DNA of 64,000 nt from positions 186,001 through 250,000 of the forward strand of contig LR134353.1 in NCBI GenBank assembly GCA_900637135.1, in the 5' to 3' direction. The notes beneath the pieces were generated by a model, which was not told where the DNA came from, did not search any database, and saw only the letters and a list, made by a program, of their open reading frames with translations. Made by a program: the position numbers and the translations under genes. Positions 42,923 to 51,650 of the stretch are shown here, piece after piece. The DNA comes from Mycolicibacterium flavescens. GTDB taxonomy: Bacteria > Actinomycetota > Actinomycetes > Mycobacteriales > Mycobacteriaceae. Each line of letters opens with the position of its first letter. Position 1 is the stretch's first letter.

Positions 42923-44818
42923 TTAATTGGGCTTGCGGATCGCCAACACGAACGGGCCGATGCTGGAGACCTCGAAGCGGGGGTCGTCGAACAATGTCTC
43001 GTCCAGGGCGACGTGGTAGCGGCGCACATTGGGCTGGTTCGGATAGACGTCGGAGGCCAACCGCAACGTATAGGTGTCGTCGGCCCCGCGGCGCATCAGA
43101 AACACCGTCGGCGGCTCCCACGGCAGCGTGTCGAGCGCCTCGATGAACTGGTCGGCGTCGGCCAGCGTGGCCCAGCTCTCGATGGCCTCGGCGCGCTTCT
43201 CGAACTGCGCCAGTGGATTGGCGTAGTGCGAGGTCAGGCCCTGGAATCCGTAGTAGGGGTAGTAGGACAAAAAGCTGTAGTCGGCGGTCAGCACGACGGT
43301 CTCGTCACGGGGACGACCGGTGACCTCCGTGATCCTGGCGTCGATCTCGCGGTAGTAGCGCTCGGCGCCGGGCGGTCGCCGGTCCGCGCGCTGACCGTAG
43401 CCGTCGGTATCGGTATAGGCGACGACGATGTCGGACCGCAGCACGTCGGGGATGTCCTGGCTGTAGGTGACGGCGCCGATGGCGCCCAGCGTGGCCGCCG
43501 CCGCGACGACACGTCGCGCGTTCTCGGGCCGCACCCGCGCCGCGACTGCACGGGTGACCTCGATGAAGCCGAAGGCACCTGCCGCGGTGAGTAGCACGGT
43601 CAGCGTCGGATTCAGTCGGAAGGACAACAATGTGGTGCCCACCAGCGTGGTCAGCATCGACAGCAGCGACCAGGCGTAGACGGCGAGTACCGCGATCGCC
43701 AGAGCGCCGGCCCGGGTGGAGGACCGCGCACGCCAGACCAACCACAACGTGCCGAGCATGCACAGCGCTCCCAGCAGTGTGAAGTGCAGCATCGGGAATT
43801 CCAGCTGCGCGCCGTCGGTCGGCAGATAGTGCTGGGCGGTTCCGGAGTCGGCGGGCTCGCCGGAGAACGCCGCCAGAAGGTAGGGCGCCCAGCCGATCAG
43901 CGCGATGGCGCCCGAGATGACCGCGATGACCACCAGCCGCAGCAGCGGTTCGATGCGTCTGCGCGCGACGGCCAGAAGCACCCCCATGATCGTCAATGTG
44001 AATGCCGCGTAGGCGAACAGGAGCGTGTAGAACAGCGCGGCGCCGCCGAGGAAGAGGCCGGTGCCGATGACGGCGGGCCAGCCGGCTCGCGTCCTCCCGC
44101 CCGCCACCCCATCCGGGTCGCCCCCGCGCAGACCCGACCAGGCGAGCACGAACACCGGCGGCAGCAGAACGCAGATGATGGCGGCGTAGGGCTCGGCCGG
44201 AGAGTATGCGAGCGTGGCTGCGGCGGTGGCGGTGGTCACGATGAGCGCGTACTCGAAGCGAATCATGGCCGCCCACAACACGAACGCCACCGCGATCGCG
44301 GCGGTGATCGACATGATCGCCCACGGTTTGAACATCTCCCACGCCGGAGTTCCGGTCAGCGCGGCCAGGCGGCCCCCGATCCAGAACCAGCCCGGCGGAT
44401 AGAACGGCGGCAGACCCATGTAGGTCATATCGCGCAGCGCGGCGCTGTCGGCGAGCCGGGTGAGGTACTCGGTGCGGAACTGCTGATCGACCGAGATGCC
44501 GTACAGATAGAGCCTCGTCGCACCGAGCGGCATCGCCAGCGTCACCACCGAGAACGCTGACAGGAACAGCGTCGCCGCCACCTTCGCAAGCAGCTGCCGG
44601 CCGCGCCGCCAGACCCACCCGCTCGCCAACAACCCCGCCAGACAGGCGAACTGGCCCACGGTGGTCAGCGCGTGCAGCTGATTGGACGAGTTGTAGGCGG
44701 GCCACTCCACGCGCGCGATCGCGGCCAGCGAGACCACCGCGACGGCCATCGCCACCGCGGCGGCCGCCATCATCTGGCCGGCGACCTTGATCGGCAGGGC
44801 CCGCGCGCCGCCGCGCAT
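42923..44818 (-). CDS. aftA: Arabinofuranosyltransferase AftA
   Basis: This is a 631-residue GT-C membrane enzyme that primes arabinan by adding the first arabinofuranose to galactan. I place the start at ATG 44818, which shares one base with the dprE2 stop (TGATG); the longer frame extends into dprE2. About 13 transmembrane segments occupy the first 430 residues. A conserved soluble C-terminal domain follows ([48 protein letters not shown]). Length is close to the M. tuberculosis enzyme. Its position between dprE2 and embC links donor synthesis with arabinan polymerisation. Confidence 0.94.
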   Translation of the reverse strand: MRGGARALPIKVAGQMMAAAAVAMAVAVVSLAAIARVEWPAYNSSNQLHALTTVGQFACLAGLLASGWVWRRGRQLLAKVAATLFLSAFSVVTLAMPLGATRLYLYGISVDQQFRTEYLTRLADSAALRDMTYMGLPPFYPPGWFWIGGRLAALTGTPAWEMFKPWAIMSITAAIAVAFVLWAAMIRFEYALIVTTATAAATLAYSPAEPYAAIICVLLPPVFVLAWSGLRGGDPDGVAGGRTRAGWPAVIGTGLFLGGAALFYTLLFAYAAFTLTIMGVLLAVARRRIEPLLRLVVIAVISGAIALIGWAPYLLAAFSGEPADSGTAQHYLPTDGAQLEFPMLHFTLLGALCMLGTLWLVWRARSSTRAGALAIAVLAVYAWSLLSMLTTLVGTTLLSFRLNPTLTVLLTAAGAFGFIEVTRAVAARVRPENARRVVAAAATLGAIGAVTYSQDIPDVLRSDIVVAYTDTDGYGQRADRRPPGAERYYREIDARITEVTGRPRDETVVLTADYSFLSYYPYYGFQGLTSHYANPLAQFEKRAEAIESWATLADADQFIEALDTLPWEPPTVFLMRRGADDTYTLRLASDVYPNQPNVRRYHVALDETLFDDPRFEVSSIGPFVLAIRKPN

Positions 44819-45600
44819 CAGATGGGTAGCTTGCGGAAGATCGGCCGGGGGATGTGGCGCAACACCATCATCACGTACCGGAACGCTCCCGGCGCCCATA
44901 CCAGTTCCTTGCCTTTGGCTGCCGCCGTGACGGCCAGTTCGGCGACGTCTTCCTTGTCGACGGTGAACGGCGCTTCCTTCGCGCCGGTGGCCTTCCAGTG
45001 CTCGATGGTGGTCGTGGTGCGGACCTGACCGGGCCGGATCACCAGCACCCGAACTCCGTGCTCGCGCAACGCCTCTCCGAGGCCAAGGTAGAACCCGTCC
45101 AAGCCGGCCTTGGTTGACCCGTACACGAAGTTGGACCGCCGCACCCGCTCACCGGCCGCTGAACTCATCGCGATGATCTGCCCGAAGCCCTGGGCGCGCA
45201 TCTTCTCGCCGATCAGCACGCCGACCGAAACCGCTGCGGTGTAGTTGATCTGGGCGACCTGCACGGCCTTGGACTGGTTCTGCCACAGCTCTTCAGCGTC
45301 GCCGAGCAGCCCGAAGGCCACGATCGCGACGTCGACATCACCGCCGCCCCAGGCCTTGTCGATCACGGCGCGATGTCCGGCGGTGTCGGTGCCGTCGAAG
45401 TCGATCCATTCGACGGACTTGGCCCCCGCGGCCGTCATCGCCGCGATCGCCTCGTCCTTGCGGGGGTTATTCGGCAGGTCCGCAAGGATGATGCGGGCAT
45501 GCGCGTTGCGCAGGTAGCGCTCGCAGATCGCCAGCCCGATCTCCGATGTCCCGCCGAGCAGCAGGATGGACTGGGGGTTACCTACAGCGTCGAGAACCAT
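44818..45600 (-). CDS. dprE2: Decaprenylphosphoryl-2-keto-erythro-pentose reductase DprE2
   Basis: This 260-residue short-chain dehydrogenase uses NADH to reduce the 2-keto intermediate made by DprE1 to decaprenyl-phosphoryl arabinose. The cofactor turn is [13 protein letters not shown], and the catalytic residues are Ser in AMSSAAGE and YGSTK (YxxxK). The C-terminal [13 protein letters not shown] is basic and hydrophobic and may associate with the membrane. ATG at 45600 immediately follows the dprE1 stop with no gap, so the two subunits are translated together. Confidence 0.96.
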   Translation of the reverse strand: MVLDAVGNPQSILLLGGTSEIGLAICERYLRNAHARIILADLPNNPRKDEAIAAMTAAGAKSVEWIDFDGTDTAGHRAVIDKAWGGGDVDVAIVAFGLLGDAEELWQNQSKAVQVAQINYTAAVSVGVLIGEKMRAQGFGQIIAMSSAAGERVRRSNFVYGSTKAGLDGFYLGLGEALREHGVRVLVIRPGQVRTTTTIEHWKATGAKEAPFTVDKEDVAELAVTAAAKGKELVWAPGAFRYVMMVLRHIPRPIFRKLPI

Positions 45601-47001
45601 CTACAGGAGCTCCAAGCGTCGTGCCATGTCGGATGCGAAGACGCCGTTCGGGTCGGCCTTGCGGCGCACGGCGATCCACTCGTCGATCCTCGGATACATC
45701 TTGTGGAACCGCTCCGCACTGACCCGGGAGTCTTTCGCGGTGTACACCCGGCCGCCGAACTCCATGACCCGCTCGTCGAGCTCGTTGAGGAATTCGTTGA
45801 TACCGGGCTTGTTCGGGAAGTCCATCGCTACGTTCCATCCCGCTATCGGAAAGCTCAGCGGCGCGCGGTTACCGGGCCCGAACAGTTTGAACACGTTCAG
45901 CGCCGAATAATGCCCGCGGGTCTGGATCCAGCGGATGATGGTCTTGAACTCCTCGAGCGCATCGGGCGGAACCAGGAACTGGTGCTGCGCGAAACCCGCT
46001 GGGCCGTAAGCGTTGTTCCACCCGCTGACCAGATCCAGCATGTGGTAGAACTGCGACAAGTTCATGATCTTGCCGGTGTAGGTGCCGCCGAGCCGGTAGT
46101 ACACCTCGCCGATCGCCATGAACGAGAGCTTGTTCATGGCGCTGACCGGGAAAACATCAGGCACCGAAAGCAGTTGCGGTGCATCGAACTTCAGCGGATT
46201 CTTAGCCAGCTTCGGGGGCAGCTGATCGAGCGTCGCGAGGCTGCCGCGGCTGATCGCGGCCCTCCCGAGCTTCGGCGGCGGACTGATCAGGTCGAACCAC
46301 GCGCTGGAGTAGGTGTAGCGGTCCTCGCTGCCGTCGAGGTGCACGGCGACGGTCTCATCCAAATCGCTGGTGGACACACCGTCGGCGATGAAGTACGCGG
46401 TTTCTGTGCGCGTCATCGCGATTCGGGCGCGCACCACGATCCCGGTGAGGCCGTTACCGCCGACCGTCGCCCAGAACAGTTCGGCGTCCGGCCCGTCGGG
46501 GGTGAGGGTGCGAATCTCGCCGTCGGCCATCAGCAGGTCCATCGACAGCACGTGATTGCCGAAGCTGCCTGCACTGTGGTGGTTCTTGCCGTGGATGTCG
46601 GAGGCGATCGCCCCGCCGACGGTGACCTGCCGCGTGCCCGGCAGCACCGGTACCCACAGCCCGAACGGCAGCGCGGCCTTCATCAGCTGGTCGAGGCTGA
46701 CGCCCGCATCGACGTCGGCCACGGCCGTCTCGGCGCTGATCGAGTGGACATTGTGCAGCGCGGTCATGTCCACGACCAGGCCACCGCCGTTGCATGCCTG
46801 ATCGCCGTAGGAGCGACCCAGGCCGCGAGCGAGGACGCCCCGGTGCAGGAACGACGGGCTGGATGCGCTGCGGTCGGCGGCCTCGCGGACCGCAGCGGCG
46901 ATCAAGTCGACGTCCGGCGTGCTCAGCACCTGAGCGACCGACGGTGCCGTGCGGCCGAAGCCGGTCAAGGCACGCGAGGTCGTCGGCAAGTTCTCGGACA
47001 T
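45601..47001 (-). CDS. dprE1: Decaprenylphosphoryl-beta-D-ribose 2'-oxidase DprE1 (Ala at the Cys387 position)
   Basis: This 466-residue FAD oxidase of the VAO family converts decaprenyl-phosphoryl ribose to the 2-keto form, the target of benzothiazinones. The FAD-binding segment reads [20 protein letters not shown], and [22 protein letters not shown] contains the flavin-proximal histidine. The substrate region contains [10 protein letters not shown]. At the residue that aligns with M. tuberculosis Cys387 (GWNICVDFP) this protein has Ala392 (GWNVAMDFP, codon GCG). The 5-residue offset matches the 466 versus 461 lengths. Catalysis does not need that cysteine, so the enzyme should be active but not able to form the covalent adduct. 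Confidence 0.96.
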   Translation of the reverse strand: MSENLPTTSRALTGFGRTAPSVAQVLSTPDVDLIAAAVREAADRSASSPSFLHRGVLARGLGRSYGDQACNGGGLVVDMTALHNVHSISAETAVADVDAGVSLDQLMKAALPFGLWVPVLPGTRQVTVGGAIASDIHGKNHHSAGSFGNHVLSMDLLMADGEIRTLTPDGPDAELFWATVGGNGLTGIVVRARIAMTRTETAYFIADGVSTSDLDETVAVHLDGSEDRYTYSSAWFDLISPPPKLGRAAISRGSLATLDQLPPKLAKNPLKFDAPQLLSVPDVFPVSAMNKLSFMAIGEVYYRLGGTYTGKIMNLSQFYHMLDLVSGWNNAYGPAGFAQHQFLVPPDALEEFKTIIRWIQTRGHYSALNVFKLFGPGNRAPLSFPIAGWNVAMDFPNKPGINEFLNELDERVMEFGGRVYTAKDSRVSAERFHKMYPRIDEWIAVRRKADPNGVFASDMARRLELL

Positions 47002-47073
47002 CGTGACGAGGGTACCGTGCGGACAGCCGGCGCCATGACCGCTGGATATCGCGCGGCCGGCAGCGGTGTCGCG

Positions 47074-47484
47074 TCAGCGCAGCCGGAAGATGACCGCACG
47101 CTGGACGACGAAATTGATCACCGTCGCCGTGCCCTGGGCGATGACGAACGCGACCGGCACCCGCCACGGTTTGTCGTCCCACGCCACGTACAGCACGTAG
47201 TTGATGCCGACCTGCGCGGCGTAGGTCACCGCATAGAGCGCACACACCGCGATGAACCGCGCGGTGCTCGGCGGCGCCTGAAAGGTCCACCGGCGGTTGA
47301 TCAGATACGCCGTGGTGGTGCCCGCGATGAAGCTGAGCGTCTTGGCCACGTTGACGTGCAGACCGGCGGCGAGCAGGGCGACGTACAGGCCGAAGTCGAC
47401 GATCGCCGAGAAACCGCCGGTGACGATGAACCGCCAGATCTGGGTGCCCAGGCTCAGGGTCGGCTGCATCGGGGGCTCGGCCAC
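47074..47484 (-). CDS. gtrA: GtrA-family membrane protein (Rv3789-like)
   Basis: This is a 136-residue protein with four transmembrane helices and the GtrA motifs FIVTGGFSAIVDFGLY and LINRRWTF. In M. tuberculosis the homologue lies directly before dprE1. It has been proposed to flip or anchor decaprenyl-phosphoryl arabinose, or to recruit AftA; neither can be tested here. The GTG at 47484 has a -10 element 6 bases upstream and no ribosome binding site. An ATG five codons later is also possible. It is the first gene of the arabinan block, which runs down to embB. Confidence 0.92.
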   Translation of the reverse strand: MAEPPMQPTLSLGTQIWRFIVTGGFSAIVDFGLYVALLAAGLHVNVAKTLSFIAGTTTAYLINRRWTFQAPPSTARFIAVCALYAVTYAAQVGINYVLYVAWDDKPWRVPVAFVIAQGTATVINFVVQRAVIFRLR

Positions 47485-47490
47485 CCGGGC

Positions 47491-47496
47491 AGCTTA
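47491..47496 (-). promoter_or_regulatory. -10 element (TAAGCT) for leaderless gtrA-dprE1 transcript
   Basis: On the minus strand TAAGCT is followed by six bases and the gtrA GTG at 47484. This would drive the arabinan block. It stands back to back with the -10 of the divergent kinase gene, 26 bases away. Confidence 0.55.
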
Positions 47497-47522
47497 CGCG
47501 GGATGTGCAGCCGTCGCGTCGC

Positions 47523-47528
47523 TAGGTT
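47523..47528 (+). promoter_or_regulatory. -10 element (TAGGTT) for leaderless kinase-like gene
   Basis: TAGGTT, six bases, then GTG at 47535; no ribosome binding site. With the gtrA -10 it forms a compact divergent promoter of about 50 bases. Confidence 0.55.
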
Positions 47529-47534
47529 TCAGGT

Positions 47535-48278
47535 GTGCAGACCCGGTCCGGTGCGGAGATCGTCGTCGACGGCGACGTCGTCTACAAGCTGCACCGGCCG
47601 GGTACCAACCCGCGGGCACTGACGGTCCGACTCGGCATCGCTGCGAGCTCGGATTGCCTGCTCTCGCCGCTATCAACGCTTCCCGAGCCGGTCGCAGCGC
47701 GGTGGCGCACTCGATGGCCGCGCGTGCAACCCCTTGCCCCGCAACCAGAGTCGGTGCCGTGGTCGGAAGCCGGACAGTTGTTGGCCAGGTTGCACCGGGA
47801 GCCATGGTCGTCTCGAGTGCCCCCGCACGGCTGGCCGCAACGGCTGCGGCGCGCGGTTGACGCGCTGCGCTCCGACGGCGATCCGACGGTGCGACGGGCC
47901 GCGGCCGCCCTGCCCGACGCGGTGTGGCGGCCCGGCTCACCGGACCGTCCGCACACGTTGGTGCACGGTGACTGGCATCTGGGCCAACTCGCGCGCCCGC
48001 ACGCAGATTCGCCATGGGTCCTTCTCGACGTCGACGACCTGGGTGCCGGCGATCCGGCGTGGGACCTGGCTCGACCGGCCGGATTCTGGGCGGCGGGACT
48101 GATCCCGGACGCCGACTGGCAAAGCTTCGTCGACGCCTACCGCGCCGCCGGCGGCCCCGCGCTGCCCGACGCAGACCCGTGGCCGGTGCTCGACGCGTTC
48201 GCGCGCGCGGCCGTGGTGCAGGCGGCCGCCCACCACCCTGACGAACTGTTGGTGGCGGCCTGCGCGCGGATGGGCTGA
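47535..48278 (+). CDS. Aminoglycoside-phosphotransferase-like kinase
   Basis: This is a 247-residue protein of the APH/choline-kinase fold. The catalytic loop HGDWHLGQL has Asp but Gln-Leu where Asn is usual, while the metal-binding DVDDLG and the following GDPAWDLARP are intact. The N-terminal lysine region VVYKLHRPG is a likely ATP-contact. The natural substrate is unknown. GTG at 47535 is supported by the leaderless -10. The gene reads away from gtrA. The product appears unrelated to the arabinan pathway by motif, but divergence from a shared promoter region may give joint control. Confidence 0.78.
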   Translation: MQTRSGAEIVVDGDVVYKLHRPGTNPRALTVRLGIAASSDCLLSPLSTLPEPVAARWRTRWPRVQPLAPQPESVPWSEAGQLLARLHREPWSSRVPPHGWPQRLRRAVDALRSDGDPTVRRAAAALPDAVWRPGSPDRPHTLVHGDWHLGQLARPHADSPWVLLDVDDLGAGDPAWDLARPAGFWAAGLIPDADWQSFVDAYRAAGGPALPDADPWPVLDAFARAAVVQAAAHHPDELLVAACARMG

Positions 48279-48288
48279 AGCTGGGTGG

Positions 48289-48606
48289 CTAGCTGGAGAA
48301 GAACAGCCGGCCGAAACCCTGCTTGCGGTAGTACTTGTTGCCGCGATGGCCCCAGCCCGGACCGTATCCGTATCCCGGCTGGGCAGGCGGCGGAGGCGGT
48401 GCGGCCTGGACGAACCGGTTCTCCATCTGAGTCAGCGACTCGAGCTCGCCGAAGTCGAGGAAGATGCCGCGACAGGTGTCGCACTGCTCCAAGTGGATGC
48501 CGTTGCGTTCGTAGGTCCGCATCGAGCCTGCACACTTCGGGCAGGTCAGCGTGCCCGTCGGTGCGGACGGCGTGGACGACGGCGGCTGATATGGCGGGAT
48601 GCTCAT
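48289..48606 (-). CDS. Zinc-ribbon (TFIIB-type) protein
   Basis: This is a 105-residue protein. CPKCAGSM and, 18 residues later, CDTCRGIFLDFGELE form the four-cysteine ribbon of the zf-TFIIB family, which is widespread in bacteria with unknown function. The C-terminus is Pro/Gly/Tyr-rich (PPPPPAQPGYGYGPGWG) followed by a basic aromatic tail. ATG at 48606 is chosen because the family begins shortly before the ribbon; the longer frame lacks support. It lies 26 bases downstream of the TetR gene on the same strand and may be co-transcribed with it. Confidence 0.82.
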   Translation of the reverse strand: MSIPPYQPPSSTPSAPTGTLTCPKCAGSMRTYERNGIHLEQCDTCRGIFLDFGELESLTQMENRFVQAAPPPPPAQPGYGYGPGWGHRGNKYYRKQGFGRLFFSS

Positions 48607-48632
48607 ATCCGCATAACGGCCGCGGGCACCTC

Positions 48633-49235
48633 TCAGGTTCCGCCGACTGAACCCGTCAGATATCGCTGAACTGTCGGGCCAATCCACGCCACCAAGTCGT
48701 CGATCGACGTGGACGCGATCGGTTCGATGCGCAGTTGATACCGCGCGAAGGCCAAGCCCATGAGATGCACCGTGACCAATTCGACCCGCAGCACCGCGTC
48801 GTCCACACCGAACTCGCTGGCAACGCGCTCGGCGACGGGGCCGGCCAGGGTGTCGTGGAGCAGCTTGCGGGCCAGCGGCTGGATGTCTGCCGACCGCCAG
48901 ACCGTCAACAGAGGCTCGAAGGTGTCACCGGCGTCCCATCGCACCAGGAACGCCCTAACCAGTCGGGCCCCGATCTGGTCGTGGCCCTCGTCGAGCAGCA
49001 GCGGAAGCTGGTGCAGCGGATGCTCGGGAATGTCGAGCACTGATGCGGTGAACAGCCCCTCCTTGTTACCGAAGAAGTAGTAGACCATGGCTACGTCGAC
49101 GCCGGCGTCGGCGGCGATCTGGCGCACGGTTGCCTGCTCGTAGCCGCGCATGAAGTGCTCGCGAGCCGCCTCGATGACCCGCTTCCTGCTCTCCTGGCCG
49201 GTACGCCAGCGGCCGGTCCTGCCACGTTCCGCCAT
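48633..49235 (-). CDS. TetR-family transcriptional regulator
   Basis: This is a 200-residue repressor. The N-terminal helix-turn-helix (about residues 15-60) has the TetR pattern SRKRVIEAAREHF followed by VRQIAADAGVDVAMVYYFFGNKEGLF. The C-terminal ligand domain is helical and related to the TetR_C_7 type (TLAGPVAERVASEFGV). ATG at 49235 has a -10 element (TACGCT) 7 bases upstream. Two palindromes in the divergent gap to the methyltransferase gene are natural operators, so the protein probably represses itself and that neighbour. Confidence 0.9.
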   Translation of the reverse strand: MAERGRTGRWRTGQESRKRVIEAAREHFMRGYEQATVRQIAADAGVDVAMVYYFFGNKEGLFTASVLDIPEHPLHQLPLLLDEGHDQIGARLVRAFLVRWDAGDTFEPLLTVWRSADIQPLARKLLHDTLAGPVAERVASEFGVDDAVLRVELVTVHLMGLAFARYQLRIEPIASTSIDDLVAWIGPTVQRYLTGSVGGT

Positions 49236-49242
49236 GCTGAGA

Positions 49243-49310
49243 AGCGTAGTTCAACAAGTGTTGATCTTTGTTGTGAGCCGGGCGTAGCATCATTCTTCAG
49301 CAAGTGTTGA
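49243..49310. promoter_or_regulatory. Divergent promoter with two TetR-type operators
   Basis: Site 1, TCAACA-AG-TGTTGA (49251-49264), is a perfect palindrome just upstream of the tetR -10 TACGCT (49243-49248, minus strand). Site 2, TCAGCAAGTGTTGA (49297-49310), differs by one base. It lies just after a plus-strand -10 TAGCAT (49285-49290), at the predicted transcription start of the methyltransferase gene. Repressor binding would block both promoters. Confidence 0.75.
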
Positions 49311-49326
49311 ACAAGGAGGTTCGGCG

Positions 49327-49872
49327 ATGCGACGGCTCTGGTGGCGGCATCTACTTTCGGTACTTCTCGCACCGGCGATGATGACGGTGTTCATTCCCGT
49401 CACGATCGGCATCCTCGCCGACGTCGGGGTTCCCGACCTCGGCACGCCGCGCGGGCTCGTGTTGGCCCTCGTGGGGGGTGCGCTGATCGCGTTCGGTCTG
49501 TTCATGCTGGCGTGGACGGTTGTGCTGTTCGACCGCATCGGCGACGGCACGTTGGCCATCGGCTCGCCGGTGAAACTCGTTGTGACAGGGCCTTACCGGC
49601 ACGTGCGCAACCCGATGATGACCGCGGTGTTCTGCATTCAGCTCGGCACGGCGGTCGTCTGGTCGTCACCCTGGTTGTTCGCGTGGTTCGTGTTCTTCTT
49701 CACTGCGGTGCTGATCGCGATCCGCACCGTGGAGGAACCTCACTTGCGCCGGCGGTTCGGCGGCGATTACGACCAGTACCGCCGCCACGTGCCGCGCTGG
49801 ATCCCGCGGGTACGCGCATGGGAACCGCTTTCCGGTGGGCAGACGAACTCGGGAAAGCCGGTCAGCACTTAG
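49327..49872 (+). CDS. Isoprenylcysteine-carboxylmethyltransferase-like membrane protein, TetR-controlled
   Basis: This is a 181-residue integral membrane protein of the ICMT/PEMT family, with about four to five helices. The S-adenosylmethionine-site block GPYRHVRNPMM and the C-terminal VEEPHLRRRFGGDYDQYRRHVPRW are intact. In bacteria such enzymes methylate lipids, quinone-like or phenolic products. The acceptor here is unknown. ATG at 49327 follows a strong AAGGAGGT ribosome binding site, unlike its leaderless neighbours. The two operators upstream show that it is the main TetR target. It converges with wzm, 15 bases apart. Confidence 0.85.
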   Translation: MRRLWWRHLLSVLLAPAMMTVFIPVTIGILADVGVPDLGTPRGLVLALVGGALIAFGLFMLAWTVVLFDRIGDGTLAIGSPVKLVVTGPYRHVRNPMMTAVFCIQLGTAVVWSSPWLFAWFVFFFTAVLIAIRTVEEPHLRRRFGGDYDQYRRHVPRWIPRVRAWEPLSGGQTNSGKPVST

Positions 49873-49887
49873 CAACCCGCCAGGAAG

Positions 49888-50718
49888 CTACACCCAATAG
49901 GCGACACGGCCGCGGTACTGCCGCATGGCGAACGCCGCGAAGGTCCAGCCGACCACGGTCAGCACGATCACCACTACCCAGTGGCGCAGTTCCTGGTCGG
50001 CGCCGAGCAGCGGGGCCCGCACGATGTCGAGATAGTGCAGCAGCGGATTGAGCTCGACGATCTTGGTGTACTGCTCGGCACCCTGCTGTCGCAGGGTGGA
50101 CTCGTTCCAGATGATCGGGGTCATGAAGAACAGCAGCTGCACCAGGCTGACCAGCAGCGGGCTGATGTCGCGGTAGCGGGTGGCCAGGATGCCGAAGCAC
50201 AACGCCACCCAGATGCAGTTGAGCACGATCAGACCCAGCGCGGGGATGACCGCCAGGTCCGTCCACTTCCACGGCTTGGGATAGATCATCGCGATGATCA
50301 CGAAGATGATCATGTTGTGGGCGAACAGAATCATCTGTCGCCACACCAGCCGGTAGACGTGCACCGACAGCGGTGTCGGCAGCTGTTTGATCAACCCCTC
50401 GTTGGCGACGAACACGTCGGCGCCCTCCAGGATCGCCGCGTTGATCAGGTTCCATACGATCAGACCGAGGGTGACGTACGGAAGATGTTCGGAGAGCTCG
50501 AGTTTGAACAGTTTGGAGTAGAGCAGACCCATGGCGACCGCGGTGGCACCGGTGGCGATCGTGATCCAGAACGGGCCGAGAACCGAGCGGCGGTAGCGCT
50601 GTTTGATGTCCTGCCAGCCGAGATGCAACCACAGTTCGTGCTTCCCGAAGCCCTCAACCAGGTCGCCCCAGGCCCGGCGCATGGTCTTCGACTGCGCAGC
50701 GGCGTCGGTGAACGTCAC
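49888..50718 (-). CDS. wzm: Galactan ABC exporter permease Wzm
   Basis: This is a 276-residue ABC-2 type permease with six transmembrane helices that moves the lipid-linked galactan across the inner membrane. Family features are WLHLGWQDIKQRYRRSVLGPFWI near the N-terminus and MTPIIWNESTL after helix four. GTG at 50718 overlaps the glfT1 stop (GTGA); the longer frame is shadow. It is homologous to M. tuberculosis Rv3783. It is the last gene of the bpa-wzt-glfT1-wzm operon, so the initiating glycosyltransferase and both exporter parts are made together. Confidence 0.94.
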   Translation of the reverse strand: MTFTDAAAQSKTMRRAWGDLVEGFGKHELWLHLGWQDIKQRYRRSVLGPFWITIATGATAVAMGLLYSKLFKLELSEHLPYVTLGLIVWNLINAAILEGADVFVANEGLIKQLPTPLSVHVYRLVWRQMILFAHNMIIFVIIAMIYPKPWKWTDLAVIPALGLIVLNCIWVALCFGILATRYRDISPLLVSLVQLLFFMTPIIWNESTLRQQGAEQYTKIVELNPLLHYLDIVRAPLLGADQELRHWVVVIVLTVVGWTFAAFAMRQYRGRVAYWV

Positions 50719-51650
50719 GGCTGAAGCCTCCCGAACCTCTCCTTGCGGCCCATGCGCCGCAACCGGATCCACTCCATCAACCCGGCGGGGTCGCGGCGCG
50801 ACACCAGAAAGAACCAACCGAAGCGCGCCCACTCCTGCAACTGCAGACGACGCAGCCCCGGCTGGGACAACAGATATCCGCGGTTGCGGTAGGTGAAGAA
50901 ACGTTTGCGGGTGTCGTCAGGGAACTGCGTGTGCATTCTGCCGCCGAGGATCGGTTTGAACTCGTCACCGCCCTGCGGATGCAGGTACACCGCGTCGAGG
51001 CAGGTGCCGAACGGTAACCCGGAGCGCACCAGCCTGCGGTGTATTTCGGTCTCGTCGCCCCGGACGAACAGGCGCAGATCAGGCACGCCCGTCGCCTCCA
51101 GCGTCGTCGCGGCGAACAGCGCGCCGTTAAACAGTGATGCGATGCCCGGCAACAGATCTGAACCGGATCCGGTGCGTAACTCGTCGACACGGCGACGCCA
51201 CACTAGTCCACGACGCAGGGGAAAGGCCAGCCGCCCGGGATCGTCCATATCGCAGACCATCGGCGACACCTCGGCAAGTCCGTGGCGGGCGGCGCATTCG
51301 ATCAGCGTGCCCAGCACCTCCGAGTCGGCCGGGCGGCCGTCGTCGTCGGCCAACCACACCCAGTCCGCGCCGAGCGCCAGAGCATGCAGTATGCCCAACG
51401 CGAAACCGCCCGCGCCGCCGAGGTTCCGGCGTGATCCGAGGTAGGTGGTGGGGATGGGTTGTCCGGCAACCAGTTCGGCGACGCGGGAATCGTCGTCGTT
51501 GTCGACGACGATCAGGTGGTCGGGCGCGCGGGTCTGGGCCGACACCGACTCCAGTGACTTCGCCAGGTCGTCGGGACGACGATGGGTGACCACCACCGCG
51601 CAGATGACGGAGCTGGTTGGCTCCTCGGGCAAGCCCTCGTCGGCCGTCAT
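50715..51650 (-). CDS. glfT1: Galactofuranosyltransferase GlfT1
   Basis: This 311-residue GT2 enzyme adds the first two galactofuranose residues to the rhamnosyl-GlcNAc linker on decaprenyl phosphate. GT-A fold motifs are AVVVTHRRPDDLAKSL, the nucleotide/metal aspartates WVWLADDDGRP, and FVRGDETEIHRRL, with the HPQGG histidine near the C-terminus. ATG at 51650 overlaps the wzt stop (ATGA), and its own stop overlaps wzm. Its genes are exporter genes, while the polymerase GlfT2 lies 40 kb away in the glf operon. Confidence 0.94.
   Translation of the reverse strand: MTADEGLPEEPTSSVICAVVVTHRRPDDLAKSLESVSAQTRAPDHLIVVDNDDDSRVAELVAGQPIPTTYLGSRRNLGGAGGFALGILHALALGADWVWLADDDGRPADSEVLGTLIECAARHGLAEVSPMVCDMDDPGRLAFPLRRGLVWRRRVDELRTGSGSDLLPGIASLFNGALFAATTLEATGVPDLRLFVRGDETEIHRRLVRSGLPFGTCLDAVYLHPQGGDEFKPILGGRMHTQFPDDTRKRFFTYRNRGYLLSQPGLRRLQLQEWARFGWFFLVSRRDPAGLMEWIRLRRMGRKERFGRLQP

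Noticed and set aside
47535..48278. Kinase-like genes (here and at 3092-3787) as aminoglycoside resistance genes
   Set aside because: Only the general APH fold motifs are present. The context is housekeeping and there are no signs of transfer, so a resistance call is unsupported.
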